Notes: generated from the sequence alone by a model not told the origin. Shown: positions 34,001 to 62,784, counted from the stretch's first letter. The stretch is DNA of 64,000 bases from Diadema setosum (GCA_033980235.1 CM067068.1:2072501-2136500), one strand, 5' to 3'. Numbers and translations: made by a program.

Positions 34001-34691
34001 TGAAGCTGAGGACATCGTACTCGAAGAAGACGACTGCGTCGCCCGATAGTGCCGCGATGGTGTTCGAGACCCGCTGGAAGAAGCTCATACGGTACGAAAG
34101 ACCTGTGGACATCTCGGGGTAGTAGGTGGACGTATCAGAGATGCCATGTCGTCTTGCTAGAGAAGGCTTGATGCCGCTGGGGATAAGGATGACGTACGGG
34201 ATGTTGAGCCGACCAGCAAGGAACAGCGAGCAAGGACTGTGACCATCGAACAAGAAGAGATCGTACCGGACTGCTTTTCCGACGAAGTGGTCAATCATAT
34301 CCCTGCAGTTTCGTACGAGTGAGGTCACCGCAGGGGGCATCCAGTGAAATAAATTACCAAAAGGTGACACTTTTTTCTCGACGAGATACTTAGCGTAGAT
34401 TGCAGGCCAATCCCTCGATAAACTCGTCTCGCTCTCACGAAAGATATCGAAGTTGAGGTGCGCATGTTGCGGCTCCTTCGTCTTGTAGGCGTAGGCATCG
34501 CTGATCAGCGCGGTAATCGTGTGTCCACGGTCGACTAGGGCCTTTGCAACCGTCGACAGAACAGAGAAATGGCTGCCAGAGTTGGAGCCCGATGTTATGA
34601 GAATGTTTGCCGCTAGGGACAGTTTACATGCAAGTAGAAGAAGGAGAAGAACTCGACAGAGTGGAGTGACGGTATGCATGTTGCGGAACAC
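24457..34691 (-). CDS. UGT gene B: UDP-glycosyltransferase, intact four-exon gene
   Basis: Exons 34691-33834, 27142-26914, 26297-26078 and 24853-24457 join through GT-AG introns in phases 0, 1 and 2 into 567 codons plus stop. It is a type I ER membrane UGT (GT1): an N-terminal signal peptide and acceptor domain, a C-terminal UDP-sugar domain, and one membrane helix. Such enzymes attach a sugar from a UDP donor to small lipophilic compounds (hormones, bile-type lipids, dietary toxins). Kept features are GSHF (catalytic His region), RYDLFLFDGH (partner Asp), QWMPQNDLLGHP, FHGGNNG and YHGVP. The pair usually read as DQ is DH here (LIYDHPDV). The cytosolic tail after the helix is about 55 residues, longer than usual. 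Substrate and preferred sugar cannot be told from sequence. Confidence 0.92.
25019..25668. mobile_element. Composite of SINE S1 copies in inverted orientation (UGT gene B intron 3)
   Basis: A minus copy (25019 to about 25275; A and B boxes near 25195 and 25155) faces a plus copy (about 25430-25668; A box TGGTCTAGTGGAGATGA, B box GGTTCGAATCC). A 3'-half piece (25319-25430) lies between them. The tail block CACTGATCAATTCAGTGC plus CAATTTGTCAAT thus occurs as a direct repeat 270 bp apart (25319 and 25589), flanking the tRNA-like part. The same head-to-head arrangement is seen at 18.05-18.44 kb. Confidence 0.82.
26078..26297 (-). CDS. UGT gene B exon 3 (UDP-sugar signature)
   Basis: 220 nt between acceptor AACCTAG and donor GTAAGT. 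Encodes GHPSLKALVFHGGNNGMYEA, then YHGVPMVVMPLIYDHPDVAA and RVVDRGMGVVVDF. This is the PROSITE-type UGT signature region. The HGG and E of MYEA are kept; histidine replaces the usual glutamine after the conserved aspartate. Confidence 0.93.
26532..26874. mobile_element. MITE with GGCCCTGTTTCAT inverted ends, in UGT gene B intron 2
   Basis: Left AGGCCCTGTTTCATA-GAA-TTGTTCGT and right ACGAACAGC-TTTATGAAACAGGGCCCT are imperfect inverted repeats of about 50 bp; both continue into AAGTTACGC-like blocks. No coding capacity. Confidence 0.82.
26914..27142 (-). CDS. UGT gene B exon 2
   Basis: Acceptor TTCTGTCAG, phase 0 entry; donor G|GTACGT in phase 1. Encodes EWETFIKSSGKHGVVLFTLG, FARAFAAIPQLVVWQ and RIVQWMPQNDLLG, the start of the C-terminal nucleotide-sugar domain. 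Confidence 0.93.
27143..33833 (-). other. UGT gene B intron 1 (6.7 kb)
   Basis: Donor GTAAGA at 33833. The intron contains a G run near 29082, TTC/ATT microsatellites at 29632-29750, TA repeats at 31029-31063 and the TTAA-flanked MITE at 31723-32246. No further UGT exon or other gene is seen. A minus-strand 64-codon frame at 32299-32493 is unassigned. Confidence 0.65.
31723..32246. mobile_element. TTAA-flanked foldback MITE, 524 bp
   Basis: Both halves mirror each other over about 200 bp, e.g. AAAGTTTTGGTGTTGGAACC (31828) against GGTTCCAACACCAAAACTTT (32112). The ends AGAAAACC and GGTTTCCT are flanked by TTAA on both sides (31719-31722, 32247-32250). No coding potential. Confidence 0.88.
33834..34691 (-). 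CDS. UGT gene B exon 1 (signal peptide and acceptor domain)
   Basis: 286 codons. ATG at 34691 (alternative at 34679) precedes a clear signal peptide (VLLLLLLACKLSLA) and mature start ANILITSG. Visible blocks are SHFSVLSTVAKALVDRGH, FDIFRESE, RYDLFLFDGHSPC, LAGRLNIPYVILIPSG, SNAQLVLVNSDFAVDFPFPL and VVTVGGLTTR. Donor GAG|GTAAGA, phase 0. Large first exons covering the acceptor domain are usual in animal UGTs. Confidence 0.93.
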
Positions 34692-36277
34692 AATGAACTG
34701 GATGAGTGTGCCAGCGGAAGTTCAATCTAAAAGGCGCGTGCGTTGTTGCGAGTGGCACGGATAGTGGGGTACTAGTATTGATGCAAACTGAGAGGTTAAC
34801 ATGAAGACTTGTGGCGGTAGAACTAGGCATGGGGGATTATTTGGCACGTGCACTTTCGCCGAGAAGAAATCGGCAACGATATATGGCAGCAATTCACACG
34901 TTGTTGTCAAAACATTGCTGCCATCAACAGCGATTCTAGATCATTATATAATTTTGATTTCTCGAAATACGTTACCGTCGCCGGTCTTGCCATGCTAAAG
35001 TTTACCTAAACATAACGCTGAAGCATGACCTGTTCCAATGACTTCGCTCAAAAGTGTAAATTGAATACTTTGGGACTCAAGTCAACGCTGAAACACTCTT
35101 GAAACGGATGTCTAGATGATTGCTACCTATCACATGCAATCCCGTCATAACGAACATGGTCGCAATTATCCACCTCCATGGTTACAGCTATAGATGCCAG
35201 GTAGTTCAGCCCTGCCCCCGATGACTAGGTGGGGGAAATGCCCTTATCAAAGTTCAAGACACACTCGACTTTCACTATGTACTATGAAAGTCGTAGGGGT
35301 GACTATGAGGGCATGTAAAGCATGACTGTCTCAGAGGAAGACGCTTTAAAGCAAAATTCGAGCGATAGGCGCGGCATAGGCAGATAGTCAGACGACAAGT
35401 AATTAATCGTATCCTGCCATTTAGAGCGGGAAAACAGGAAGGTCTTTAACAAATTTATTTTGTATAACGCTTGAATCGTTGTGACCATTTTCAAATATTG
35501 TGTGTCAATATCCGTAGCGTTCAATTCAGGATTGTGATTAAAACAGGAAATATAAATTACTTGCAGGGGAGTGTATCTTCGGGTGGCATCTCTGCGCCGG
35601 CTTTCTTCGACTCAGAGGAAGAAGGAAATTCTCCTCTTTAATATTATTCATATTGTATTTCTTTATTCATTACGTGCCCGTTCAGAAAAACAGCTATCCA
35701 ACAGTGTACGCGAGACATTATGAAGAGGTCGTTCACGTCGAACGAATAAAGGAGGTTCAGAAAACGTTGCTGTGTTATCACATTTCGCCTTCCTATTGAG
35801 AATAGATTATCATTATTATTCAAAACTAATATAGCTGTTAAAAATGGAGTCAAAATCTTGACACTTCTCCCTCTTTTAATGGTTCTTTTACAACGACAGG
35901 CAAACAATAAACGAAGAAGCCGCTAAAGAAGCCGATAGATCTCTTGTATTGTGTGTTCTCGTCACTAAGTTCGTTTTTGTTTGTTTGTTTTTATTGTTCC
36001 ATATTCCACATTTCAACAAATACATAAACCATAAACATAACAATACAAAAGCATAGATGAATTGTCAAATACAGCTTATAAGACAATTTAACATGTGAAA
36101 TATGAGGAATCTACATAGAAACATTGCTTGTATGGTGTAGATTCCTAGATGCGGATAGGAGATCAATTCTTACTTGACATATAGAATTGAAGGAATGACA
36201 ATTTGTGAATTGGGGAAATATAAACGTCGAAGAATAAAAAAGAAAAAGAAAAGACAAAGAAAACAATGTCCGCGGTG
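34692..36277. other. upstream region of UGT gene B; no gene
   Basis: No exon recognised. The imperfect palindrome GACTTTCA...TGAAAGTC is at 35266-35292, and a T-rich, LINE-tail-like segment lies near 35965-36060. The gene B promoter should lie at the left end, but I cannot point to a specific site. Confidence 0.4.
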
Positions 36278-36281
36278 TTAA

Positions 36282-36662
36282 AGGGATGGTACAGTATTGG
36301 TGGAGATGAGAATTGGGCTCTTAACTTTTTGCAAGATACAAAGAAAACACGTATGATATAGTACAGAGCATACCATTTTAAGAGGAATTCAAAGTTTATT
36401 TGATGAAAATCGGGTTAGGAATGACTGAAACATCCAAAAACAAAGTAAAACAAAGCGATCATAATAAAGTGTGGGTCCCACACTTTATTAGAATTGCTAT
36501 TTTTTGGATATATCAGCCATTTCAAAACCAATTTTCATCAAATAAACGTTGAATTCCTCATAGAATTACATGCTCTTTTATATTTCATAAGAGGTTTCTC
36601 ATTATCTCACCAAAAATGTTAGAAACCTAAAATTGGGTCTCGACCAAAACTATACGATCCCT
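36282..36662. mobile_element. MITE family A, copy 2 (381 bp, TTAA-flanked)
   Basis: AGGGATGGTACAG at the left and TATACGATCCCT at the right are inverted ends, with TTAA on both sides (36278-36281, 36663-36666). Shares AAAACCAATTTTCATCAAAT, AATAAACGTTGAATTCCT and CATAAGAGGTTTCTCATT with the 4484-4852 copy. Confidence 0.9.
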
Positions 36663-36666
36663 TTAA

Positions 36667-37310
36667 GACTTCTTGTGAGTTGCGTGATCACCCGAGCTAG
36701 GTACAAGTCAGATACAGTGTACAATAGCAGAAATACAAAATATGCACAAAGGAGGTTCAGGAGATAATAAGAAATCACGAGCGAAGCACATGTTACATAG
36801 TCGATAAGGACAGTAATACGAAGTATGAACAGATAATGTCGAGGAGGATTGAAGAATAGTTGTAAGTATGTATTCAGAAAAACTAGTTTAAGTTTATACT
36901 TAAATGAATTAAGAGACTGAGATTTGATTATTTCTCTATCCAACTCATTCCAAAATTTTGGTCCTGTAGTATTTATTGTTTTTAAAGCAGATACGGTCCG
37001 TACAGGAGAAAGATGAAAAGAATCTTTTTGTCTAGTAGGGTAAGAATGAACTTCTGTATTTTTAACAAACATCGAAGAAAACACATCAGGGAGACCACCT
37101 GAGTTTAACTGATACATAAATGATCTGATATTGAAATAATATAAATCCTGGATCATAAGTGTTTACTGGAAAAGAATAAGACATTAGTGTGTTCCAGAAA
37201 TGTAGCGAAGTTAATCCGTATAGCTCTTTTCTGTATCAATGATGAAGAATTAAGTCTAGTTGTACAGCAGTTTCCCCATGCTAGGATTCCATAAGTTGTT
37301 ATTCCATTCA
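36667..37310 (-). mobile_element. 3' fragment of a LINE (post-RT region)
   Basis: Two minus-strand frames read GILAWGNCCTTRLNSSSLIQ with KRAIRINF (37300-37153), then VHSYPTRQKDSFHL, ALKTINTTGPKFWNELDREI and SLNSFKYKLKLVF. This is the conserved tail downstream of the RT domain in Jockey/CR1-like LINEs. No RT core or endonuclease is attached. It could derive from the same family as the RT piece at 3224-4200, whose end would precede it. Confidence 0.78.
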
Positions 37311-37750
37311 ACTCAATTCCATTCAGTTCGGCTTTATTTCCATAAAAATTAAAAAATAATACATATACAAAATATACATTTAACAAATCATATTGTTAAC
37401 AATCTACGGAAAAAATCAGAAAGTTATACAAAATATATTAACAAATGAATAGAAATTACTGAAAACAAATGAATGAAATGCATACTTTGCAATGGCGTGT
37501 TAGAGTTGCACATAAAAAAGAAGCAAAACTGATTATTTTCAGGCCGAAAATGAATTAAATTGATTTCCTTCTAATGCAAATGAGAGGGCACGCTAAATTA
37601 TTCATAATTTCTGTGTTTGTTGCTGCTTTCAAAGTTGGCTCTCCACAACCGAGAAATTAGTTGTGACATCTAATTAATAGTAGCTAGCAACTAAAAATGT
37701 CTTTGTATTGTACTTCTGGTGGCTTCGATGATGGTGCGGAAATGTGTTTA

Positions 37751-37793
<43 letters not shown>

Positions 37794-37794
37794 G

Positions 37795-37882
<88 letters not shown>

Positions 37883-37923
37883 CCGTTTGGTATATATCCG
37901 TCGGATATACGCCTATAGGTACG

Positions 37924-37964
<41 letters not shown>

Positions 37965-38500
37965 GTGTGTGCGTTTGTGTATGTGTGCATGTGTATGTGT
38001 GTGTTCGCGTGTGTGTGCATTCAATACAGTTTCAGTAAGTTCACTTTATAAGTTTCTTTTCCAAACAAAATGCAAAAATAAGAATTTATCAAGTTCTCGC
38101 ACACATTGAGCTTGTTAATCTCGATATGCAGTAAAGATATATGGTCTTCACCACGAACCGTCCCATTCGGCCAACTTTAAAATGTAATTCATTTTTCAGT
38201 TTTGGGTATTTTTTTTTTATATTTTGCATGTATGCCTACTCATAAGGTTACTTATAACCTGTGCAAGTTTCAGAGTCTGAAAATGCATGTGATGAAGACC
38301 TCGGCAAAAGACGAGCGTCCTCTCATCCGTAATGTTATTCGCCCTGTGCCACGCGCCCTGCAGATTGCGCTCTGAGGACACCAATAAACACTTCATTGTA
38401 TGGCATCTCTGGAGTTTGCAGTTTCCCTGTAGTGTCGGGTCCCGTGAAAAAAATCTAATCTGAGTAGGAAACAACTGCCTGTCGTTCCTAGATATTTTTA
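37311..38500. other. non-coding, with a long TA microsatellite
   Basis: (TA)n with short TG/CA margins spans about 37758-37965 and is interrupted by the CCGTTTGG...CGGATATACGCC segment at 37882-37925. No gene recognised. Confidence 0.6.
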
Positions 38501-38519
38501 TTTAAGAAAAAGTATTGAT

Positions 38520-38520
<1 letters not shown>

Positions 38521-38558
<38 letters not shown>
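38521..38558. repeat. CA microsatellite
   Basis: (CA)n, nearly perfect. Confidence 0.95.
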
Positions 38559-38562
<4 letters not shown>

Positions 38563-39004
38563 ACAAACATAATTGTTTGGGTACATCTTACGTGGATTTT
38601 CTTTTTAAATCCTGAATGCTTGATGTGTGTCTACCTTATGTCGTTTTGAAAATTATTTGTCCATCTTATGCTGTTTATATTATTTAGGGCCTACATTTTA
38701 TGCTGATCATGCCACTCTGCTTAAAGATTTGCAACAAACAAATCAATAAATTATTGTGTTCTGTTTACAACAACAACAACAAAATCGCCAAACTAGATAA
38801 TAGCCTCAACTATTAACTCTTAAAGGAGCATAGCATAAATAAAGTTCGTCGATAGGCCTACTTCACCATACAAATCTATATCAAGGCTTAGAACGGTTTC
38901 AAAATGTCATCATATAATGGTTTCAATACGCTGCAATAGGGACACCGGCAAATCATCACCAGTCTGCCACATACTTCTTCCACTGTTTTAGAGAATTAAT
39001 GATT

Positions 39005-39222
39005 CTTCTGTCGAGGTCTTTTTTTTCTAATTGGAACTGATTGACCGTCAGTACCCGTCATATGGCGTCATCAACGTGAATAAACAGGAATTTATCAGTT
39101 TTTAGAAGTAGCCATGATAGAAATCATGCTAAGATATGACTCAGACCAACGACCTCCTAATTATATATTAGACGGGCGTCATTTATCCTCTAGAATACCG
39201 AGCTTCAGCCCTATATAACCAT
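39005..39222 (-). mobile_element. SINE S1, old diverged copy
   Basis: Shares TTCTGTCGAGG, GAACTGATTGACC, AGTAGCCATGATA and the ACGACCTCCT tRNA-like part with the 25 kb copies, but with many substitutions. Confidence 0.65.
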
Positions 39223-39230
39223 TGATACTT

Positions 39231-39342
39231 CTGGGGGCATTTCATGAAGCATTTTGCTCTCAGCCAATCAGATGCAAGGATTTCAGTAGCTTGTAACAGT
39301 TTTTAAGAAAAATATCCGACCCGCTTCATGAAATGCCCCCAG
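39231..39342. mobile_element. Short MITE, 112 bp
   Basis: Perfect 20-bp inverted ends: CTGGGGGCATTTCATGAAGC and its complement at the right. Non-coding. Confidence 0.85.
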
Positions 39343-39461
39343 ATCCCTCAAAGCAGCGGGTAATGCGTATCTATTCAAATGAATGATTGTTGTCCTTTTT
39401 TTTTGTCTCTTTCGTCAACAGAATGATAATTTCGTCGACGAAATTGTCGTTTTGTGATTAA

Positions 39462-39826
39462 AGGTCCTGTTACCTTTGGGAGCAGTGATTTAAAAATTTT
39501 CATGATATCACATATGACGGATAAGTGTAGGTCAGTAACAGTTGTATCACAAAACATCCTACCATATAAAATTTTCGCAATAAAGCCTGAAATATAGGGA
39601 GATATCAGTATTTTCCTCAGTAAACCATAACTGTAGACGGTTTAGTCTAGAAACTTTTTTTTGTTATAACTATTTTTCACATTTTGTGTATTTAACAATA
39701 CTTAACATCGATTATACGGATTCAAATTTTTGCTTTGGTTGTGTTGAACCCTAATTCACATTTTAGAACTATTTTGAAGCACTAACGCTGGGTTTTTGTT
39801 TCATCTGCAAATGGTAAATTATGCCT
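39462..39826. mobile_element. MITE family B, copy 1 (365 bp, TTAA-flanked)
   Basis: Starts AGGTCCTGTTACC, ends AAATTATGCCT, with TTAA at 39458-39461 and 39827-39830. The copy at 53359 has the same length and about 85-90% identity by eye. Confidence 0.88.
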
Positions 39827-39830
39827 TTAA

Positions 39831-40715
39831 AGAGACCATGCGACACTTGGCGCCCAATACTTAACTGCGAGCTTATCCCGAAGTTAGCTTATCCTCGTCG
39901 GACCGTAAATACTTTGGAACGCACAGGTAAACACAAAGCACACAAAATACGCACGATGACAAAAAAAAAAAAAAAAAAAAAAAAAGGAGCAGCAGCGTAT
40001 TGAATTCAGAAAAGCTTTTGCGTATACACAAAGATATAGAATCTGCAAATAATGGTAATACCATCTTGACTACAATACACTCGAAAAATCTAATGTGTAT
40101 CACCGTCTTTAACTTCGACTAAACTTGAAAAAGTGAACCAAATCCCATTACTCGATTGATTACCACGACAGACAGTAGAACCCCACTGAAATCTGACAGA
40201 AAATCTTGAAGGTTTGCACACAGAAAGAACGAAATGTGATGCTAATATATTGCACTACACAGTGCAAGGAAACGTATTGTTATAATATAAAATTGTACTA
40301 TCAGCACTATCGATTATGGGAATCATGGCTGTACTACTCATCTCTTACACGTGTGTCTTAATGATGATGCAGTAATGACTTGTTCTTATCAATGTGCACA
40401 GCGCCACCACACAGCTGACTTGTGGTTTTTCGCAGTCTCGGTTTTGTTACGACACATAGAAAGACAAGTTATAAAGGCAGTTGTGTTGCAGGATTAGAAG
40501 GATATATGGCATAAGTTGAATCAGATGACTAAAAACAAAGACAGAAATAACCTTACAACACCGTACTATCAGTCATATTTTCAGCTGCTGGTAATTGTAC
40601 TTGTACTTGTACGAGTAAAAATCACAAAACATTGCGAATTTTGTCATGCTCTCATCTCGGAAGCTGGAATTTAGAGAAGAGCGCCATCTTCTACCAATCA
40701 TACCACAGAGTAAAC
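39831..40715. other. non-coding spacer
   Basis: Poly-A at 39961-39985. No gene recognised. Confidence 0.5.
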
Positions 40716-40718
40716 CTT

Positions 40719-40719
<1 letters not shown>

Positions 40720-40769
<50 letters not shown>

Positions 40770-40796
40770 AATAATAATAATGATAATAATAATAAT

Positions 40797-40847
<51 letters not shown>

Positions 40848-40990
40848 TATTATTATTATTATTATTATTATTGAAATTATAATGATTATAATTACAATGA
40901 TAGTAATAATTATGAAAATGATAATGAGAAGAAAAAGAAAAAATAATAATCAGAGCAATAATGTTAATGATAATGATGAAAATAATGATA
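40720..40990. repeat. AAC and AAT microsatellite block
   Basis: (AAC)n, then (AAT)n, then mixed AT-rich triplets that lead directly into the SINE at 40995. Confidence 0.95.
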
Positions 40991-40994
40991 AAGT

Positions 40995-41219
40995 GGGGGC
41001 GCTGTGGCATAGTGGTAAGACTCCCGACTCCAAATCGGAGGTCCAGAGTTCGATTCCGGCCCAGTACTTACGTCCTTCGACAAGATGTTTTTACCCACAA
41101 TGTCCCTCTCGACCCAGGTGTATTGATGGATACCTGGCAACGCTGGTGTAGTAATAATGGCAGGGCCCTCTGGTAGAGCAGTGGCAACACTGAAGAGGCT
41201 ACCCTGGGCAAATAAGACC

Positions 41220-41277
<58 letters not shown>
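40995..41277 (+). mobile_element. tRNA-Trp-like SINE with TTA-repeat tail
   Basis: The head GCGCTGTGGCATAGTGG holds the A box and GAGTTCGATTCCGGCC the B box. Between them CCCGACTCCAAATCGGA folds as an anticodon arm with a seven-base loop CTCCAAA, placing CCA (Trp) at the anticodon. A non-tRNA body (GATACCTGGCAACGCTGG, CCCTGGGCAAATAAGACC) and a (TTA)n tail follow. A SINE, not a functional tRNA: it lacks a good acceptor stem. Confidence 0.88.
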
Positions 41278-41312
41278 AATAATTATTATTATTATCATCA
41301 TTATTATAATTA

Positions 41313-41352
<40 letters not shown>

Positions 41353-41651
41353 CATAACAGAAACAACAACAATGATAATGATAATACTACTAATAATAAT
41401 TATAGCAATAATCTTAATGATAATGATGATAATCACAAAGTTATCATTAAAAGAACAAACAAATGGTTGAGTCAAATCTGGAAGTAGTCAATCAATCAAG
41501 TCGGATAGATCCATGGATAAATTCTTTGTCTTTGCAACAGTCTTTGTCTTTCATGATGTCAGCGATATGGAAGTAGTTGATGAGGATAATCGGGTCAAAT
41601 GCAACCTTACTTGATAAACTCATTCTTAGTCATCACATACTTCACGTTTAA

Positions 41652-42117
41652 AGGGGCATTTCAGATGATTTTCATAATTTCACATCATGTAGTACATACA
41701 TCGGTAACTCCATGTATAGATTCGTGGAATTTATGGTGGTCCTTGAGCAGAGAAACCAATAAACTGAAAATCTCAAAACAAATTACTCTGAACAGTGTTG
41801 ATGACATCTACAGAGCCTCACATATATTTCAGAAATGTAGCAGAGTAATTCCATTACAATACCGCTTGCTCAATAAGTTCAACTGTGAAGAATCTATGCA
41901 TGCCTTCTTCTTTTGTTCTGCTTCCTTGAGCCCCAATTCATGCATTCTTATGGTGAGGCTGTCATGTCATCATCCTTGTTCATTGCTATTTGTAATAAAT
42001 TTTGAAAACATTGTCATTCCTCATCCAAATCACTATAAATTCTGAAACTCTGTACTCAGTTTAACTAATTTATAATTGTTAAAATGTAAAAGTCTGAAAA
42101 TCATCCGGAGGTCCCCT
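41652..42117. mobile_element. MITE family C (466 bp, TTAA-flanked)
   Basis: Left AGGGGCATTTCAGATGATTT and right AAATCATCCGGAGGTCCCCT are inverted ends; TTAA lies at 41648-41651 and 42118-42121. A 148-codon frame crosses it but has no family similarity. Confidence 0.88.
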
Positions 42118-42121
42118 TTAA

Positions 42122-42767
42122 TACACAGAAATTAGTTTGTTTTTTTTTTGTTCGATAGATGACTGTTACTGTATGAATATAGTTGATCGTTCTTATGCAG
42201 ATACCTATAATTATACTCACATTTCCATGAAGAAAGGGGTGCGCCCTTTATGCTCTTCTGTGCAAGAGAAGCCGCAATTTGAGTGATGCTCAACCTGAGC
42301 TTTTCAGAATAACAGATCCAGATCCAGTTCCAGCTCCAAATCCCTCTTTAATTCATTAGCCTATCGAATGTGACCCTCATTTGTGAATAGTATACTCCCC
42401 AGCGTACCCATAGTATACTATAATAATTATGTAGACCTGTCCGGTTTGGGTGCTGTTTTTACATCAATGTCTATTTCAGCCATGTGACCTGAGATCTTCG
42501 GTATGCCTAACGATAATTGATTTTGATATGCGATGACATGATAATGCACCATATTCGTTGCATTAACTCATTGATTGAATCACCTTTTCTTCTTACCTTG
42601 AAATCCCCCCCCCCCCCCCCCAGTTATTGCTGACATTGGTCTATAACATTGTGGAAGTCCATGGTTGACGTTTCTTCTTTACATATCACGATGTAGTGGA
42701 ATATTATAATCTTTCCAAGATAGTTTCACGCGGCAACTCCTACACTGGCTGTCATAGTAACCAATAT
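42122..42767. other. non-coding spacer
   Basis: Sixteen C at about 42606-42621. No gene recognised. Confidence 0.5.
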
Positions 42768-43047
42768 GGGTGCTGTTCGTTATTCCGAAGGTTCGCTATT
42801 CCGAAGGTTCGTTATTCCCAAGGGTCGTTAATCCGAAACACGCAAATTCCCTATACCTAGAGGATCGTTAATCCGAAAATGAAAAAGGGTTCGTTAATCC
42901 GAAAATTTGTGGCGTTATTCCGAAGGTTCGTTACTCCGAAGATTGGTTAATCCAAAAATGAAATTTGGAACAGTGAACCTTCGGAATAACGAATCTTAGG
43001 AATAAAGAGCCTTCGGAATAACGAACCTTCGGAATAACGAGCTGTAA
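42768..43047. repeat. Foldback element built of GTTCGTTATTCCGAAG sub-repeats
   Basis: The left half contains several direct copies of (G)TTCGTTATTCCGAAG and shorter GTTAATCCGAAA variants. The right half contains the complement CTTCGGAATAACGAAC several times. The ends GGGT...CTGTTCGTTATTCC and GGAATAACGAGCTGTAACCC are roughly inverted. Confidence 0.85.
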
Positions 43048-43309
43048 CCCTTATTCTCAGGAGGGGGGTTATACTTCAAAACATTGCCAATATTTTGTTG
43101 AAAAATGAGCTGAAGTGTGGAATCCAATGACTAAAAGAGCCTTGTGGTCCGCGGAGAAAGTCTTTGGTGGAACTTTTATATCCGGTAAGAGATAATTGCG
43201 TGTATTTTGAAAGGCATATATTTGATGGCTACAGCTTCCACACTTCAGCTCATTTTTCAACAAAATATTGGCAATGTTTTGAAGTATAACCCCCCTCCTA
43301 AGAATAAGT
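43048..43309. mobile_element. MITE family D, about 70-bp nearly perfect inverted ends
   Basis: TTATTCTCAGGAGGGGGGTT, ATACTTCAAAACATTGCCAA and TATTTTGTTGAAAAATGAGC are mirrored at the right. The only arm difference I see is C/T near the tip. It abuts the foldback element without a gap. Confidence 0.9.
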
Positions 43310-43370
43310 TGTCTCGAAATGTAAGCACAGATGTCGAAACAACAGGCAGTACACTATAGTCTAAAGAAAA

Positions 43371-43374
<4 letters not shown>

Positions 43375-43431
<57 letters not shown>
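43375..43431. repeat. CA microsatellite
   Basis: (CA)n of about 28 units. Confidence 0.95.
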
Positions 43432-43433
<2 letters not shown>

Positions 43434-43439
43434 AAATAT

Positions 43440-44140
43440 TACAAACAACAAACCACCAGCAACGACAGAAATCGTCAGGATAAGTTGCAACGTCTTTTGG
43501 CCAGTTCAAGAAATTTGAACCCTTTGTTAGTTTCCTTCCGTAATCGGTACTTTTATTAATGCAGCGGATTCTGCATTAGCCTGAACACAGCTTGAATACT
43601 AGAGCTTCATGACAAAAATAATTATCTTGTAAAAGGAAGAAAGTACAGAAAAAGAAAAAAAGGAAATGGTTATACAAGAAATTAGCCTCATCATTCTCAG
43701 ACAAAAAAAAAAAAAATGGGAAGAATCGGTATTAGTGGTTATGTCCAAACCTCCACTGTCGTCAATTGATTTCATTTTCATCTGAAATTGGCATCAAATT
43801 TTTGATCATTACTTAAGAGGTAGATATTCCGTTTTTTGATCAAAAGGCTAACATCAATTATAGATCAAATCCAATACAACGCCGTACATGAGTTTCTACT
43901 CCAATAATTAATCACTTAGTTTGAATTTCATATACAATGTACTATAGCTTTTATTCACTTTTTCATTCGGCTTATTGATTATGATTTTTTTCCTACTGAC
44001 GGAAGTGAATATCATCAAAGTTACAAAACACAGAGAGTATTTACATTTTATTTGTGTATTTGTATTTTTATTAATTTATTGCTATGATATTTTTTTTTTT
44101 ATTGGAATGAACAGTGTCTTTACAAGACATTAGTACATTT
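43440..44140. other. non-coding, upstream of the myotubularin gene
   Basis: No exon or element recognised. Confidence 0.45.
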
Positions 44141-44343
44141 CTCTAGGAGCATTCGCTTGCCTTCACCTACACATTGCATAAGGCGTGTTGCGCAATGACG
44201 AGCTAGCTGTGTGCTCCACATTTTATAGAATTCACCGTAGATGGCGTTTAACAGGAAAAGTGGAAACGGCGATGAAAAATATGGCAGCGGCTTTGCTGTG
44301 AAGGGAGTGTTCTGGCAATAATCTGAAACGTTTAGCCGACAAA
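44141..44343 (+). promoter_or_regulatory. Likely promoter/5' UTR of the myotubularin gene with two upstream ORFs
   Basis: A TTTTATAG box lies at 44221-44228. Two short upstream ORFs precede the main start: ATG 44241 to TAA 44321 (26 codons, starting MAFNRKSG) and, in another frame, ATG 44272 to TGA 44301 (nine codons). The transcription start is not known, so whether both are transcribed is an inference. Confidence 0.4.
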
Positions 44344-62441
<18,098 letters not shown>

Positions 62442-62616
62442 GTAAGTATTAAGTGAATGCTTACAAACTTGATATTAAATTACAAAGAGGTATGATGTTT
62501 TACTTTTGTGTGGAATAATGTGAGCCTCCGCCATGATGTGTCGCCTAATGCATTATGTCTTTTGGGTTGTCCATCTGTCCAATATGTCTGTAATCAATTT
62601 TCTGGACATAACATAG

Positions 62617-62702
62617 CCCGTTGAAGACAAGTCAGGAGAATACTCGGGCAGGTGTCTGTTTGTAAATGCTTGTTATAGCAAAATCAATCTGGCCTTTACG
62701 GG
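62617..62702. mobile_element. mini-MITE, copy 2 (opposite orientation, diverged)
   Basis: CCCGTTGAAGACAAG, ATACTCGGG and GGCCTTTACGGG followed by TTAA (62703-62706) correspond to the 61276 copy read the other way. Confidence 0.75.
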
Positions 62703-62784
62703 TTAAGAACTGTTTTAGGCATCCAAATGAAACTTGGCATTTTTATGTACAGTATGGGCTATTGAGTAGACAGAGCTTGGTATA

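Noticed and set aside
37674..38109. Proteins of about 110-121 codons rich in I, Y, V and C
   Set aside because: Translations of TA/TG microsatellites on both strands.
40632..41475. Poly-Asn and poly-Ile proteins
   Set aside because: Translations of AAC, AAT and TTA triplet repeats and the SINE between them.
41599..42045. 148-codon plus-strand ORF
   Set aside because: Lies almost entirely inside a TTAA-flanked MITE and shows no protein similarity.
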